From NCBI GenBank assembly GCA_900537125.1, contig UNRJ01000003.1, forward strand, positions 248,001 through 312,000: a stretch of DNA of 64,000 nt, given 5' to 3'. Within the stretch, counting starts at the first letter, position 1; each line of letters opens with the position of its first letter. Under the pieces are notes generated by a model. The model did not search any database. It saw only the letters and a list, made by a program, of their open reading frames with translations, and was not told where the DNA came from. This document shows, piece by piece, positions 36,026 to 44,666 of this stretch. A program made the translations under genes and the position numbers. The stretch comes from Rhodobacteraceae bacterium Alg238-R152 (lineage in GTDB: Bacteria; Pseudomonadota; Alphaproteobacteria; Rhodobacterales; Rhodobacteraceae).

Positions 36026-36520
36026 ATGTCTGCCTGTTCTACAAAACTTCATTTGCTGTGCGGACTGGCTGGGTCCGGTAAATCTACTTTGGCGTGTCAG
36101 CTTGCCCAAGAGACCGGTGCTGTTGTCCTATCTGAAGACACTTGGCTCTCCGCGCTTTACGGATCTGAGATGCTGTCTCTTGCGGACTATGTGCGCTGTG
36201 CGGATCGGCTGCGCCAGGTCATGGGGCCGCATGTGGCCGCGCTGTTGCAGGCGGATCAGACGGTGGTCATGGACTTCCCTGCCAACACTCGGGAGGCACG
36301 ACGCTGGTTACGCTCTCTGGTGGGTGAAGCCGGTGTTTCAGCAAAGCTGCATTTCCTAGATGTGCCCATTTCAATCTGTCGAGATCGTGTGCTGGCGCGT
36401 TGTCAAAATGGGGCACATCCGTTTCAGCTGACCTCAGACCAATTTGATAAATTGGCGTCTCATTTTGAGATACCAGTTGCTTCCGAGGGATTTGATTTGG
36501 TCTTGCACCGCGGGGGCTGA
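36026..36520 (+). CDS. P-loop kinase/AAA-type ATP-binding protein
   Basis: A 164-residue protein with Walker A GLAGSGKST (13-21), a DxxW segment (SEDTWLSALYG) and a likely lid with arginines (ICRDRVLARCQNG). It resembles small metabolite or nucleotide kinases and zeta-toxin-like proteins of the AAA_33 group, but no antitoxin is adjacent and the substrate is unknown. Stand-alone gene between the phosphate transporter and a sensor kinase. Confidence 0.75.
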   Translation: MSACSTKLHLLCGLAGSGKSTLACQLAQETGAVVLSEDTWLSALYGSEMLSLADYVRCADRLRQVMGPHVAALLQADQTVVMDFPANTREARRWLRSLVGEAGVSAKLHFLDVPISICRDRVLARCQNGAHPFQLTSDQFDKLASHFEIPVASEGFDLVLHRGG

Positions 36521-36950
36521 ACCGGCTCGATTACGTGCGTTTTCTACGACTTTGTAACTGTTGCGAGGCGCGAATCCCTGGTCCATAGTCGCCGCAAAGG
36601 CGCCCGGAAAGGGCGGAATAGGAGTCGTCACTGTGGTTTTCTGGCTGTGTTTTGAAAGACCTAACGCATTTTTCCCGCGCCTTTCAATGCGTTGTCGTGA
36701 GTCGTCAGAGAACCACCAAGAAGAAAAATGAGCTGAGCAGAGGAGAGGTTAGGGCCAAAAAACCTCCAGTCGCAGAGCGTCTAGATTGGTTGCAATTCCG
36801 GCAATACCGATCGCTACGCCACAAGAATGGATTTTGTGGTGCTCCAAGACTGGACCGGTTGCGAGGACACAATGTGTCTTGCGTTAGTGAATGTTAACCT
36901 TTTGGGGGCTTTACTTTCCCGCGAAAGAGGAGCCGTAGCCTAAATAGCCT
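36521..36950. other. Long intergenic region before the hybrid kinase
   Basis: About 430 bases with no credible gene. An 81-codon frame (36652-36897) has low-complexity basic content and no homology I recognise. A GCGCCC/GGGCGG inverted segment near 36599-36615 and a purine-rich GAGGAG at about 36925 are visible. It presumably holds the kinase promoter. Confidence 0.35.
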
Positions 36951-39278
36951 ATGAGAGACATGTCCACCGTATTTAGCCCGATTGCGAGGCCATCGGCGCA
37001 GGAGTCCGATCTGCGCACGCGACGCAAGCTGCTGCTGTCGTACGCGGATGAGCGCGTGGGGCGACTTTCTGTGCGACTGGTGCTCTACACTCTGGGCTGT
37101 TCGATCGGCTACTATGCCGTTGATTTTATGCCAGCCTTGCTCAGCTACATCATTCTGCTGTCCGGGGACGCGATTGATTGTTTGATGCTGCGCACGATTG
37201 TGCGGCGTGAAGCTTTGGTTGGAAGTCTCAGGACGGGGCAACGCTGGGCGACCATTACCAGTGCGCTTCAAGGTATCAGCGTGGTGGCCGGTGTGTCGGT
37301 CTACTATTTCAAGTTGGGAGAAGACGCCAATATACTGTTTGTGATTGGTGCTCTGGGATTGGGGGCGGTGAATGCTGCAATTGCCCTCCCCAAAAACCCA
37401 GTCGCAGCGCTCACAAGATTGGTATTGTACCTGATTGCGCCGTTTTTATACGTGGCACTTCGGGCGTTTTGGTCAGAAAGCTGGACGCCTTTTGTTATGA
37501 CGGATGTGGCCGGCACCATGTTGGTGTTCTGTATGCTGTACATGTACCTGGCGTTTACCAAATCAGGCATGAGCAACTTCCGGATCACACAGGACCTTGA
37601 GCGACAAAAGGCCGAAATGAAAGCCATGTATGCGCGCATGGATCGGCACCAGTCGGAATTACAGCAGCTCTCTTTGGTGGCACGGCATGCCAACGACAGC
37701 GTGATCATTACGGACCGAGAACGGCGGATTGTCTGGGTGAACGATGCGTTCACGCGGATCACTGGGTTTTCGTTTGCAGAGGCAAAAGGCGAGATCATCG
37801 CGGATTTGTTAACCGGGGCGGATCATGCCCTGAAAGCGATCAACACAATTGATCTGGCGGTTGAGGCCGCGCAACCGTTTCGCGGAGAAGTGCAGAATGT
37901 GACTCGCGATGGGCGTAGGATCTGGCTGGATGTGAACCTCTTCCCAATCGCGGGGGCCGACGGTGAACCGGAGTTTTTTGTCTCCATCGAACGGGATGTG
38001 ACGGAGTCGCGCAAACTGGCGGAGCAAATGGGTAAGGCGCGGCAGGCAGCCGAAGAAGGTGCGCGGGCCAAGTCCGAGTTTTTGGCCAATATGAGTCACG
38101 AAATCCGCACGCCGCTCACTGGGGTGATCGGCATGGCGGACCTATTGTCGGAGACCGACCTTGATGAAGATCAGGGGCGATATACGGACACAATCCGGGG
38201 GTCTTCACAGGCGCTCATTGCCATCATTAATGATATTCTGGACCTGTCCAAGTTGGATGCCGGGCGAATGGAATTGAACCCGGTCAGCTTTGCACCACGC
38301 ACCTGTCTTCAGGAGACACTTGATCTGCTAACACCAGCTGCGCGCAGCAAAGGGTTAGAGTTGACGTGTCAGGTGGATAGAACTGCACCTGAGTTTGTCA
38401 AAGCAGATGATGGGCGTTTACGTCAGGTGATCACCAATATTGTTGGCAACGCCATAAAATTTACCGAAGAAGGCGGCGTGTATCTGCGTGTGAGCCACGA
38501 GGTCGACGAGCACGGCAAACGGTTGGTTTGTGAAGTGACCGACACTGGGATTGGTATATCCAAGGAAAACCAAACGAATATTTTTGATCACTTCACACAA
38601 GCAGAGGCGGCGACAACTCGAAAATTTGGGGGCACAGGGCTCGGACTTTCTATCTCCAAACACATTTTGGACGTGATGGGGGGGACGATTTCTGTGCAAT
38701 CGGAGCTGGGCGAAGGGGCGACCTTCCGTTTGGCGTTCCCCTATGAGGAAGCAGAGCTAAGCTATGAGGCGGCCGGACATGATGGCGAGGATGTTGCGCA
38801 GGCGCTTGTCCCAGGTTTGCGCGTTCTGGTGGCTGAGGACAACAAGACCAACCGGTTCCTGCTAAAAAAATACCTAGAAGACCAACCGATTGAGCTGGCA
38901 TTTGCGAAAGACGGTGTCGAGGCTGTGGAACAGGTGCAACGCTTTGCGCCGGATCTGGTGTTCATGGACATGTCGATGCCGCGGATGAGCGGCATTGAGG
39001 CCACAGAAGCAATACGTCAATTACATATCTCTCAGCCGGCTATTGTGGCGCTAACGGCACATGCGTTTGATGAAGAGATGCAGGCCTGCCTGGCCGCTGG
39101 GATGGATGACTTCCTGACGAAACCCATCCGCAAAGCCACGCTGATTGAGTGGATGGTGCGTTTCCAAATGCGTTTGCAGAAAGCGCCGGAGCCCGTTTCG
39201 GACGCTTCTGAAGGCAATGCGGTTGACGTCACATCTGTGTTTGACAGACACGATCCTCCTGCAGAAGGCGCTGCGTAA
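36951..39278 (+). CDS. Membrane hybrid sensor histidine kinase with PAS and receiver domains
   Basis: A 775-residue hybrid kinase. The N-terminal region (about 38-205) has five or six membrane helices (MASE-like input), followed by a PAS domain (about 235-355), HisKA with H-box FLANMSHEIRTPLTGVIG (phospho-acceptor His383), the HATPase domain (N-box NIVGNAIKF, G-boxes DTGIGIS and GGTGLGLSIS), and a C-terminal receiver (about 623-745) with phospho-acceptor Asp673 in VFMDMSMPRM and Lys724. There is no phosphotransfer domain, so a separate HPt partner is expected. ATG 36960 is an alternative start. Confidence 0.88.
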   Translation: MRDMSTVFSPIARPSAQESDLRTRRKLLLSYADERVGRLSVRLVLYTLGCSIGYYAVDFMPALLSYIILLSGDAIDCLMLRTIVRREALVGSLRTGQRWATITSALQGISVVAGVSVYYFKLGEDANILFVIGALGLGAVNAAIALPKNPVAALTRLVLYLIAPFLYVALRAFWSESWTPFVMTDVAGTMLVFCMLYMYLAFTKSGMSNFRITQDLERQKAEMKAMYARMDRHQSELQQLSLVARHANDSVIITDRERRIVWVNDAFTRITGFSFAEAKGEIIADLLTGADHALKAINTIDLAVEAAQPFRGEVQNVTRDGRRIWLDVNLFPIAGADGEPEFFVSIERDVTESRKLAEQMGKARQAAEEGARAKSEFLANMSHEIRTPLTGVIGMADLLSETDLDEDQGRYTDTIRGSSQALIAIINDILDLSKLDAGRMELNPVSFAPRTCLQETLDLLTPAARSKGLELTCQVDRTAPEFVKADDGRLRQVITNIVGNAIKFTEEGGVYLRVSHEVDEHGKRLVCEVTDTGIGISKENQTNIFDHFTQAEAATTRKFGGTGLGLSISKHILDVMGGTISVQSELGEGATFRLAFPYEEAELSYEAAGHDGEDVAQALVPGLRVLVAEDNKTNRFLLKKYLEDQPIELAFAKDGVEAVEQVQRFAPDLVFMDMSMPRMSGIEATEAIRQLHISQPAIVALTAHAFDEEMQACLAAGMDDFLTKPIRKATLIEWMVRFQMRLQKAPEPVSDASEGNAVDVTSVFDRHDPPAEGAA

Positions 39279-39304
39279 GCTGCCTGCACTCAGTGGAAAT
39301 CAAA

Positions 39305-39340
39305 TTGAGGTTGTTGTGGTTTTCCAACCTCAAAAATTTG
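39305..39340 (+). terminator. Terminator after the hybrid kinase gene
   Basis: TTGAGGTTG (39305-39313) pairs perfectly with CAACCTCAA (39325-39333), followed by AAATTTGAG and a T-rich stretch. Confidence 0.65.
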
Positions 39341-39446
39341 AGTTATTTTTGCGGCAGCGTTGTCAAAAACCCGATTGAAAATCTTGCTTCAGAATTAACG
39401 TCCACAGCTTAGATCGATGGTCCAACTTGAATCTGGAGCCTCGGTC

Positions 39447-41816
39447 ATGGCCACAACTTTTGACGTTTTCTACCTCGGAACTTTTGCTGAGCTTGACCCA
39501 ATTGAGGGCAACTACACAGCTGAGAACGCGGACTCCCTGTTGGGGCAGACGATTGGAGGTAGCGAGGCTCCGTTGTCGGGAAATGTAGTGACCATGAGCC
39601 AATACGGCTCAGGTTACCAAGAGTATTATATCGACAACACGCAAGCGAATGATCAGTTCCAAATTGATGGTGGGGCGGCGCTGACCTTTGACGGCTTGGT
39701 CGATTACAACGCGACGATCACTTATGCAGATGGCACGACGGCGAATATCACGGCGGTGGTGTTTCAATCTACCGATGGTCAGACCTTCCTTGCCCCGGAA
39801 TACGTGGACAACAACGATCAGTATGCGCTGGAAGCAAAGCCGATTCAGTCCCTGACACTAAACAGTGTGGTCACTGCTGGCGATGATTTGATCAGTGACC
39901 GAGTGGCTGGTGACTATATTGCGGAAGATGGTGAGGTGGACGGCTCCGAATCCGGAGATGACATGGCGCTGGGATACACCGATGGTGATGGTGATCAGAT
40001 CACCGACGCGGCAGATAGCATAAACGGCGCAGGTGGCGATGACACGATAAGCGCGGGTGGCGGCAATGACACCGTTGACGGCGGAACCGGTCAAGATTGG
40101 ATTGCTGCAGAGGAGGGGCAGGACTTTGTGGCAGGCGGTGCAGGGAATGACACCCTGTATGGTGGGGCTGATAATGACACGGTGTCCGGTGGCGACGGTC
40201 AGGATGTGATCTATGGTCAAACGGGTGCAGATGTGATTGAGGGTGGCGGGAACGCCGACTTTATATCGGGTGGCACGGGCAACGATACAATTTATGGCGA
40301 TGCAGACAGCTCCTCGGCGCCTTCGGGGCAAATCCATGCAAGTTGGGATGCCTATTACCTTGGCAATGGCAGTGACATCGACGGCGATGAAAGCTCCGGA
40401 TACTCCCATGATGCCGCCAACCTCTTGGGCAGCTATGGGACCGCAGGCGATCCTCTGTCTGGCCATGTGGTTCGCGTAGACATCAATGATTTGGACGCCG
40501 ACGGTGCGGTCGACGAAAACAACGAAATGGCAGAGGGTGCGACCTCTGAAATGCAAATTGACGGTGCCGCGCAGGTTATGGATGCCAACGCTGGATATCA
40601 CGCCACTGTGACGTTTGAAGATGGGTCCACCGGAACTTTTACCGCGGTTGTGTTTCAGACGGTTGATGGCAATTTTTACCTGGCACCAGAATACACGGAC
40701 AACGTCGACATGCAGTTGTTGTCGAGCGGCCCGATTCAGTCGATCTCGCTAGACAGTGTGTTCACCGATTCCAACTACCTTGTCACTGACCGGTGGGATC
40801 CAATTGAAGGAGAGGCCGGAGGTGACGACACCATTTATGCGGGCGAAGGTGACGACGTTGTGTACGGCGAAGTTGGCAACGATACGGTATTTGGTGAGGG
40901 CGGACGAGACACGCTGGACGGCGGCGCGGGGAGCGACAAGCTTCACGGCGGTACGGGGGATGACGTCTTTGTTGTGAGCGGTGGCAATGACACTATTGCC
41001 GATTTCAATACCGGTAATTCTGGCGCCTTGCGCGATGGAGATAGTACCAACAACGATTTTGTGGACCTAAGCGGTCACTATGATCATGTGCATGAAATGC
41101 ATGCTGACTTGGCAGATGATGGTGTGCTCAACCAGTCCAACACGCTGGATGCCAAAGGCAATACCGTTGATTACTCCAACAACACCCAGTTTGGCGATGG
41201 CAGCCTGAGTTTCACGGGGAATGTGGACCTCACGTCGGACAATACCGGTGTGGTCTGTTTTACAACGGGTACAATGATCCTGACGCCACAAGGCGAACGC
41301 CCGATTGAGAGCCTGAAGCCGGGTGATCTGGTCACAACAATGGACAATGGGCCGCAGCCAATTGTGTGGATTGGCAACACGTCCATGTCGCGCGACCAAA
41401 TGGTGGCGCAGCCGAAGTTGATGCCTATTCATATCAACGCAGGTGTGCTGGGCGTGGATCGACCGCTACTGGTGTCGCCGCAGCATGGGGTGCTTTTGCC
41501 GGGCAGCGACATTCTAGTTAGGGCGAAACACCTGCACCGCTTTGTGAATGGCACCCGTGTGGCCAAAGGCAGGCATGAGGTGACCTATTTCCACATGATG
41601 TTTGAACGCCACCAGATTGTGTTCTCTAACGGCAGCCCAAGTGAGAGCTTGTATCCGGGGCCAATGGCGCTTCAGGCGATGAATGCTGAGGCGCGGGCGG
41701 AGATTGATCACCTGTTCCCGGGAGTTTTGGGGATGTCAGTCCGCGACACGGTGGCAGAGGTTTATGGGGAAACGGTCCGCGAGGTGGTACGCAAGCCCGG
41801 GCAGGACGCGGCGTGA
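39447..41816 (+). CDS. Secreted RTX-type calcium-binding protein with C-terminal Hint domain
   Basis: A 789-residue, highly acidic protein. Order: a roughly 150-residue unnamed domain (3-155), RTX nonapeptide repeats (about 192-285, GGxGxD type), a second copy of the same unnamed domain (299-449), more RTX repeats (457-510), then a Hint_2-type domain from Cys604 (VVCFTTGTMILTPQGERP...GDLV...GPQPIVWIG) to about 750 with the conserved SPQHGVLL. There is no Sec signal, so type I export is likely. Start at the ATG at 39447 after GGAG. Hint domains of this type are common in Roseobacter exoproteins, and self-cleavage is possible but unproven. Confidence 0.85.
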   Translation: MATTFDVFYLGTFAELDPIEGNYTAENADSLLGQTIGGSEAPLSGNVVTMSQYGSGYQEYYIDNTQANDQFQIDGGAALTFDGLVDYNATITYADGTTANITAVVFQSTDGQTFLAPEYVDNNDQYALEAKPIQSLTLNSVVTAGDDLISDRVAGDYIAEDGEVDGSESGDDMALGYTDGDGDQITDAADSINGAGGDDTISAGGGNDTVDGGTGQDWIAAEEGQDFVAGGAGNDTLYGGADNDTVSGGDGQDVIYGQTGADVIEGGGNADFISGGTGNDTIYGDADSSSAPSGQIHASWDAYYLGNGSDIDGDESSGYSHDAANLLGSYGTAGDPLSGHVVRVDINDLDADGAVDENNEMAEGATSEMQIDGAAQVMDANAGYHATVTFEDGSTGTFTAVVFQTVDGNFYLAPEYTDNVDMQLLSSGPIQSISLDSVFTDSNYLVTDRWDPIEGEAGGDDTIYAGEGDDVVYGEVGNDTVFGEGGRDTLDGGAGSDKLHGGTGDDVFVVSGGNDTIADFNTGNSGALRDGDSTNNDFVDLSGHYDHVHEMHADLADDGVLNQSNTLDAKGNTVDYSNNTQFGDGSLSFTGNVDLTSDNTGVVCFTTGTMILTPQGERPIESLKPGDLVTTMDNGPQPIVWIGNTSMSRDQMVAQPKLMPIHINAGVLGVDRPLLVSPQHGVLLPGSDILVRAKHLHRFVNGTRVAKGRHEVTYFHMMFERHQIVFSNGSPSESLYPGPMALQAMNAEARAEIDHLFPGVLGMSVRDTVAEVYGETVREVVRKPGQDAA

Positions 41817-41836
41817 AACTGGGCACAAGAGAAAAA

Positions 41837-41862
41837 GGGCGGCCTTTGGAATGGCCGCCCAT
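41837..41862. terminator. Bidirectional terminator between the two RTX genes
   Basis: GGGCGGCC (41837-41844) pairs perfectly with GGCCGCCC (41853-41860) between the two converging genes, with an A-run (41832-41836) on one side. Confidence 0.8.
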
Positions 41863-41881
41863 TCTTATGCGGAACGACGGC

Positions 41882-44122
41882 CTACATTTGTACGATGTCG
41901 TCGTTGATTTGGTCGGTGAATAGGCCGTCGATGGTCAGCGTTTGGCCGTTGTCAAACCTCAGCTCAATACCTGGGACCCACTGCGATCCAAAGATGAGTG
42001 CGATGTTGCCGTCGCCATCTGTATCCCTGAAGTTGTCCAGTTGCAGTGTGTCGACATCGTCTTCGAAGTCAGTGATGGTGTCGTTGCCATCCCCAAAATC
42101 GAAGTGGAATACATCCCAGCCCGTACCACTTGTGAGCAAGTCGTTACCTGCGTCGCCGTCAATCGTGTCATTTCCCTTCTCACCGAAGATAACGTCGTTG
42201 CCTTCACTGCCGAACAGTCTGTCGTTGCCGCCGTAGAGATTGTCGGAGCCTGTATCACCATAGATCGTATCGTCGCCGTCGCTTCCATAGATCCTGTCGC
42301 TGCCTCGTCCGCCGTAGAGTTTGTCGTTCCCACCGCGACCGTACAGACTGTCATTGCCGCCGTTACCCTTCAGCGTGTTGGCGTCAGCCGATCCGACCAT
42401 TTCGTCGTGGCCCTTATTGGAGCCCGATGCACTTTCGAAGTTTTTGATTGTGTCATTTTCTGCCCAGGACCTGGACACGATGTCATCGTCTAGATTGATA
42501 TACACCCCGTTCTTGCTGTCATAGTAGCTGATGTAGTCATGGCCGGATCCGCCATCAAAACTCTCTTTGCCACCGCCTGCTTTGACGTAGTCATTGCCGG
42601 ACCCTAGCGACACAATGTCGTCGCCGCCACCCGCGTAGACTTTGTCATTTCCGCCACCCGCGTAGATTTTGTCATTGCCGCCGTAGGTCTTGATCTTATT
42701 GGCGCCGGAGGTGCCGTAAATGGTGTCGTGGCCGGTTTTGGAGCCGGAGACATTTTCAAATCCGCTGATGATGTCGTTCACGGCCCACGACCCCGAGACC
42801 TCATTGGTAGCAAGGTTGATGTTCACACCGTTGGAGCTGTCATAGTAGCTCAGATAGTCGGTACCATTGCCGCCGTGGAATTCCTCTTTGCCGCCACCTG
42901 CTTTGACGTAATCGTTGCCGTCGCCAAGGTAGACTTTGTCGGAGCCTTTGCCGGCGTAGACCTTGTCGTTGCCGCCATAGGTCCTGATGGTGTTGGCGCC
43001 AGAGGTGCCATAGATTTTGTCATGCCCGTTTTTGGACCCGGACACGCTCTCAAAGCCACTGATGATGTCATTAGCTGCCCAGGACCCGGAGACCTTGTTG
43101 GTCGCAAGGTTGATCGTCACACCATTGGTGCTGTCATAGTAGCTGATGTAGTCTTTGCCAGCCCCGCCGTGAAACTCTTCGCGGCCACCCCCGACGCGCA
43201 CATAGTCATTGCCGTCACCCAGATGCACCACATCGTTGCCTTTGCGGGTATAGACTTTGTCGTTGCCGCCCCTGGTTTCGAAGTAATCATTGCCCTGGGT
43301 GCCATCGAAGCGTTCGTCCGTGTCATCGCCGATAAAGCGTGGTGGCTCGGAAATTTGGACAGTGTACTCCCCTGAATGGGAGAGGCTTAGCTCGTCCTCT
43401 CCCTCGCCCCACTTATGATCGAGCCAAAGGTAATAGGTCCCAGATTCTGACGCGGTGAACGTTATCATATTTGTTGCGTTGAGATTGCGTTCTGCAACGA
43501 CATTTCCGTCAGCGTTCAGAATTTGGGTTGGGATGTAATCCAGCCCATCGCCATCGCCAGGAGCAACGCTGACTATGTATTCCTGCCCCGCATTTAGGGT
43601 TACTGAGAGCACGTCATCGTCATAGCGATAGTCGATATTACCGGCGTAATCTGCGCCAACTTCGATTGCTGTGGCTTCCGCCGTAGTCCCGCCGTGGTCA
43701 TCGGTGATTTCGTTGACGGTGAAGGTGTAGTCGACCGGTTCATTGATGGTCCAAGAATGGTGATGCGCCCTGATGTAGTAGGTGTCCGTCACATCCGCCA
43801 TCAGGGGGATGTTTGCACCTTCGCTTTCATATTCACGGACCCGCGTGTACCGGTCGGTGTCGGGGTTGTAGGTATACCGGTAAATATATGGCTGAAACGT
43901 GTGGTAGTTCAAAATGGTATGACTGGACCCATCGGCATAGTCGAAGCTGAACGCGTATATTTTGCCAGCTTCAAGCGTCACGGCAAACATGTCGTTGTCG
44001 CCTTCTTCAAACGTGCTGGACACTGTTTCGCCGACGTCCAACGCTCTTGCGGTCGCAGGGGTGTCGCCAATGTCTGGAGCGGGCGCGTTCAGGGGGCTGA
44101 AGGAGAAGTTTTCAAATGTCAT
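41882..44122 (-). CDS. Large RTX calcium-binding protein with duplicated PPC-like domains and 98-residue repeats
   Basis: A 746-residue acidic protein. The N-terminus has no Sec signal. Residues about 15-137 and 146-258 look like two pre-peptidase C-terminal-type domains (VGETVSSTFEEGDNDMFAVTLEAGKIY and its relative VGADYAGNIDYRYDDDVLSVTLNAGQEY). From 285 to 588 come three 98-107-residue units, each combining GGNDKVY-type RTX nonads with a DYxSYYDSxNGVxINL module. Standard RTX repeats follow (about 589-690), ending in a type I secretion-like tail (LTIDGLFTDQINDDIVQM). Probably an exported adhesin- or surface-layer-like protein; function inferred only. Confidence 0.82.
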   Translation of the reverse strand: MTFENFSFSPLNAPAPDIGDTPATARALDVGETVSSTFEEGDNDMFAVTLEAGKIYAFSFDYADGSSHTILNYHTFQPYIYRYTYNPDTDRYTRVREYESEGANIPLMADVTDTYYIRAHHHSWTINEPVDYTFTVNEITDDHGGTTAEATAIEVGADYAGNIDYRYDDDVLSVTLNAGQEYIVSVAPGDGDGLDYIPTQILNADGNVVAERNLNATNMITFTASESGTYYLWLDHKWGEGEDELSLSHSGEYTVQISEPPRFIGDDTDERFDGTQGNDYFETRGGNDKVYTRKGNDVVHLGDGNDYVRVGGGREEFHGGAGKDYISYYDSTNGVTINLATNKVSGSWAANDIISGFESVSGSKNGHDKIYGTSGANTIRTYGGNDKVYAGKGSDKVYLGDGNDYVKAGGGKEEFHGGNGTDYLSYYDSSNGVNINLATNEVSGSWAVNDIISGFENVSGSKTGHDTIYGTSGANKIKTYGGNDKIYAGGGNDKVYAGGGDDIVSLGSGNDYVKAGGGKESFDGGSGHDYISYYDSKNGVYINLDDDIVSRSWAENDTIKNFESASGSNKGHDEMVGSADANTLKGNGGNDSLYGRGGNDKLYGGRGSDRIYGSDGDDTIYGDTGSDNLYGGNDRLFGSEGNDVIFGEKGNDTIDGDAGNDLLTSGTGWDVFHFDFGDGNDTITDFEDDVDTLQLDNFRDTDGDGNIALIFGSQWVPGIELRFDNGQTLTIDGLFTDQINDDIVQM
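42359..43270 (-). repeat. Three tandem coding repeats of 98 to 107 codons
   Basis: Units begin at residues 285, 383 and 481 of the protein (bases 43270, 42976 and 42682 reading down the minus strand). The first two are exactly 98 codons apart. The third carries an extra nine-residue RTX nonad near its start. The similarity is visible in both protein and DNA. Confidence 0.8.
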
Positions 44123-44369
44123 GGGGAGCCTAGTCAGTTACGTTTTCAAATGGTCGATCAGCCCGCAGTTGCGCGGGCAAAATAGTCGGATCGGGTGAGG
44201 CGTTGCCATTCTGGTCAGCTATAAGATGAGTAGAGCTGCGCCAAACTACAAGGTTAATCGAAGGTTAACGGTGCGACATATGCAGCAAAATACCACGTGG
44301 TGGCAGGCATGTGACAGTGCCGGGGCAGGACATTGCCGTTTCGGTAAGCGCATTGTGAGCGTGATGGAA
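44123..44369. other. Intergenic region left of the attachment site
   Basis: About 250 bases upstream of the RTX gene and downstream of the tRNA-Cys fragment. It should contain the promoter of the RTX gene on the minus strand. I see no gene; the 73-codon frame at 44226 runs through the tRNA fragment and is spurious. Confidence 0.4.
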
Positions 44370-44418
44370 TGGAGGCGAGTACCGGAATCGAACCGGTGTA
44401 CACGGATTTGCAATCCAG
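44370..44418 (-). mobile_element. 3' fragment of tRNA-Cys(GCA): attachment site of an integrated element
   Basis: Read on the minus strand, 44418 to 44370 gives GGATTGCAAATCC with its GCA anticodon, then the variable region, a full T arm with GGTTCGAATCC, and acceptor 3' strand ending in CCA. The 5' half (acceptor 5' strand and D arm) is missing; unrelated sequence lies there. A 3' tRNA fragment is the classic scar left on the distal side of a tRNA-integrated element. The orientation puts the element to the right of 44418 and the intact tRNA-Cys beyond the window. Confidence 0.8.
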
Positions 44419-44526
44419 AAGGAGAGACTGCAAAAACAACGGCTTAGGGGTGCAAAACACCCCCTGACAAAAAGTGAACAAAAAGCGAAAGTTTCAAAGC
44501 CAATTTCGCCGGTTCAGAACGGTAAA

Positions 44527-44560
44527 GGCCCCGTCACAGCGGCAACTGTGAACCGGGGCC
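44527..44560 (+). promoter_or_regulatory. Long hairpin at the left end of the element
   Basis: GGCCCCGTCACAG (44527-44539) pairs with CTGTGA-AC-CGGGGCC (44546-44560), 13 pairs with a two-base bulge, followed by AAATAGAAAA. It may insulate the element from transcription or act near the attachment site. Confidence 0.55.
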
Positions 44561-44666
44561 AAATAGAAAAAGCCTGTCAGCTTTCACCGAACATTAGCAT
44601 GGGCCAGTGTCTCTTCGCAAACGCTCAGTCGGCTTTTTCGTGGCCTCTGACTGGCGAGGTGGTCCA

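Noticed and set aside
36026..36520. Zeta-type toxin
   Set aside because: The P-loop fits, but there is no adjacent antitoxin; kept as a kinase of unknown substrate.
36652..36897. 81-codon open frame before the hybrid kinase
   Set aside because: Low-information basic sequence with no family resemblance.
41250..41700. Hint domain taken as an intein
   Set aside because: No homing endonuclease and no C-extein; it is a terminal Hint_2-type domain of a secreted protein.
44226..44447. 73-codon frame over the tRNA-Cys fragment
   Set aside because: It is the antisense reading of the tRNA remnant.
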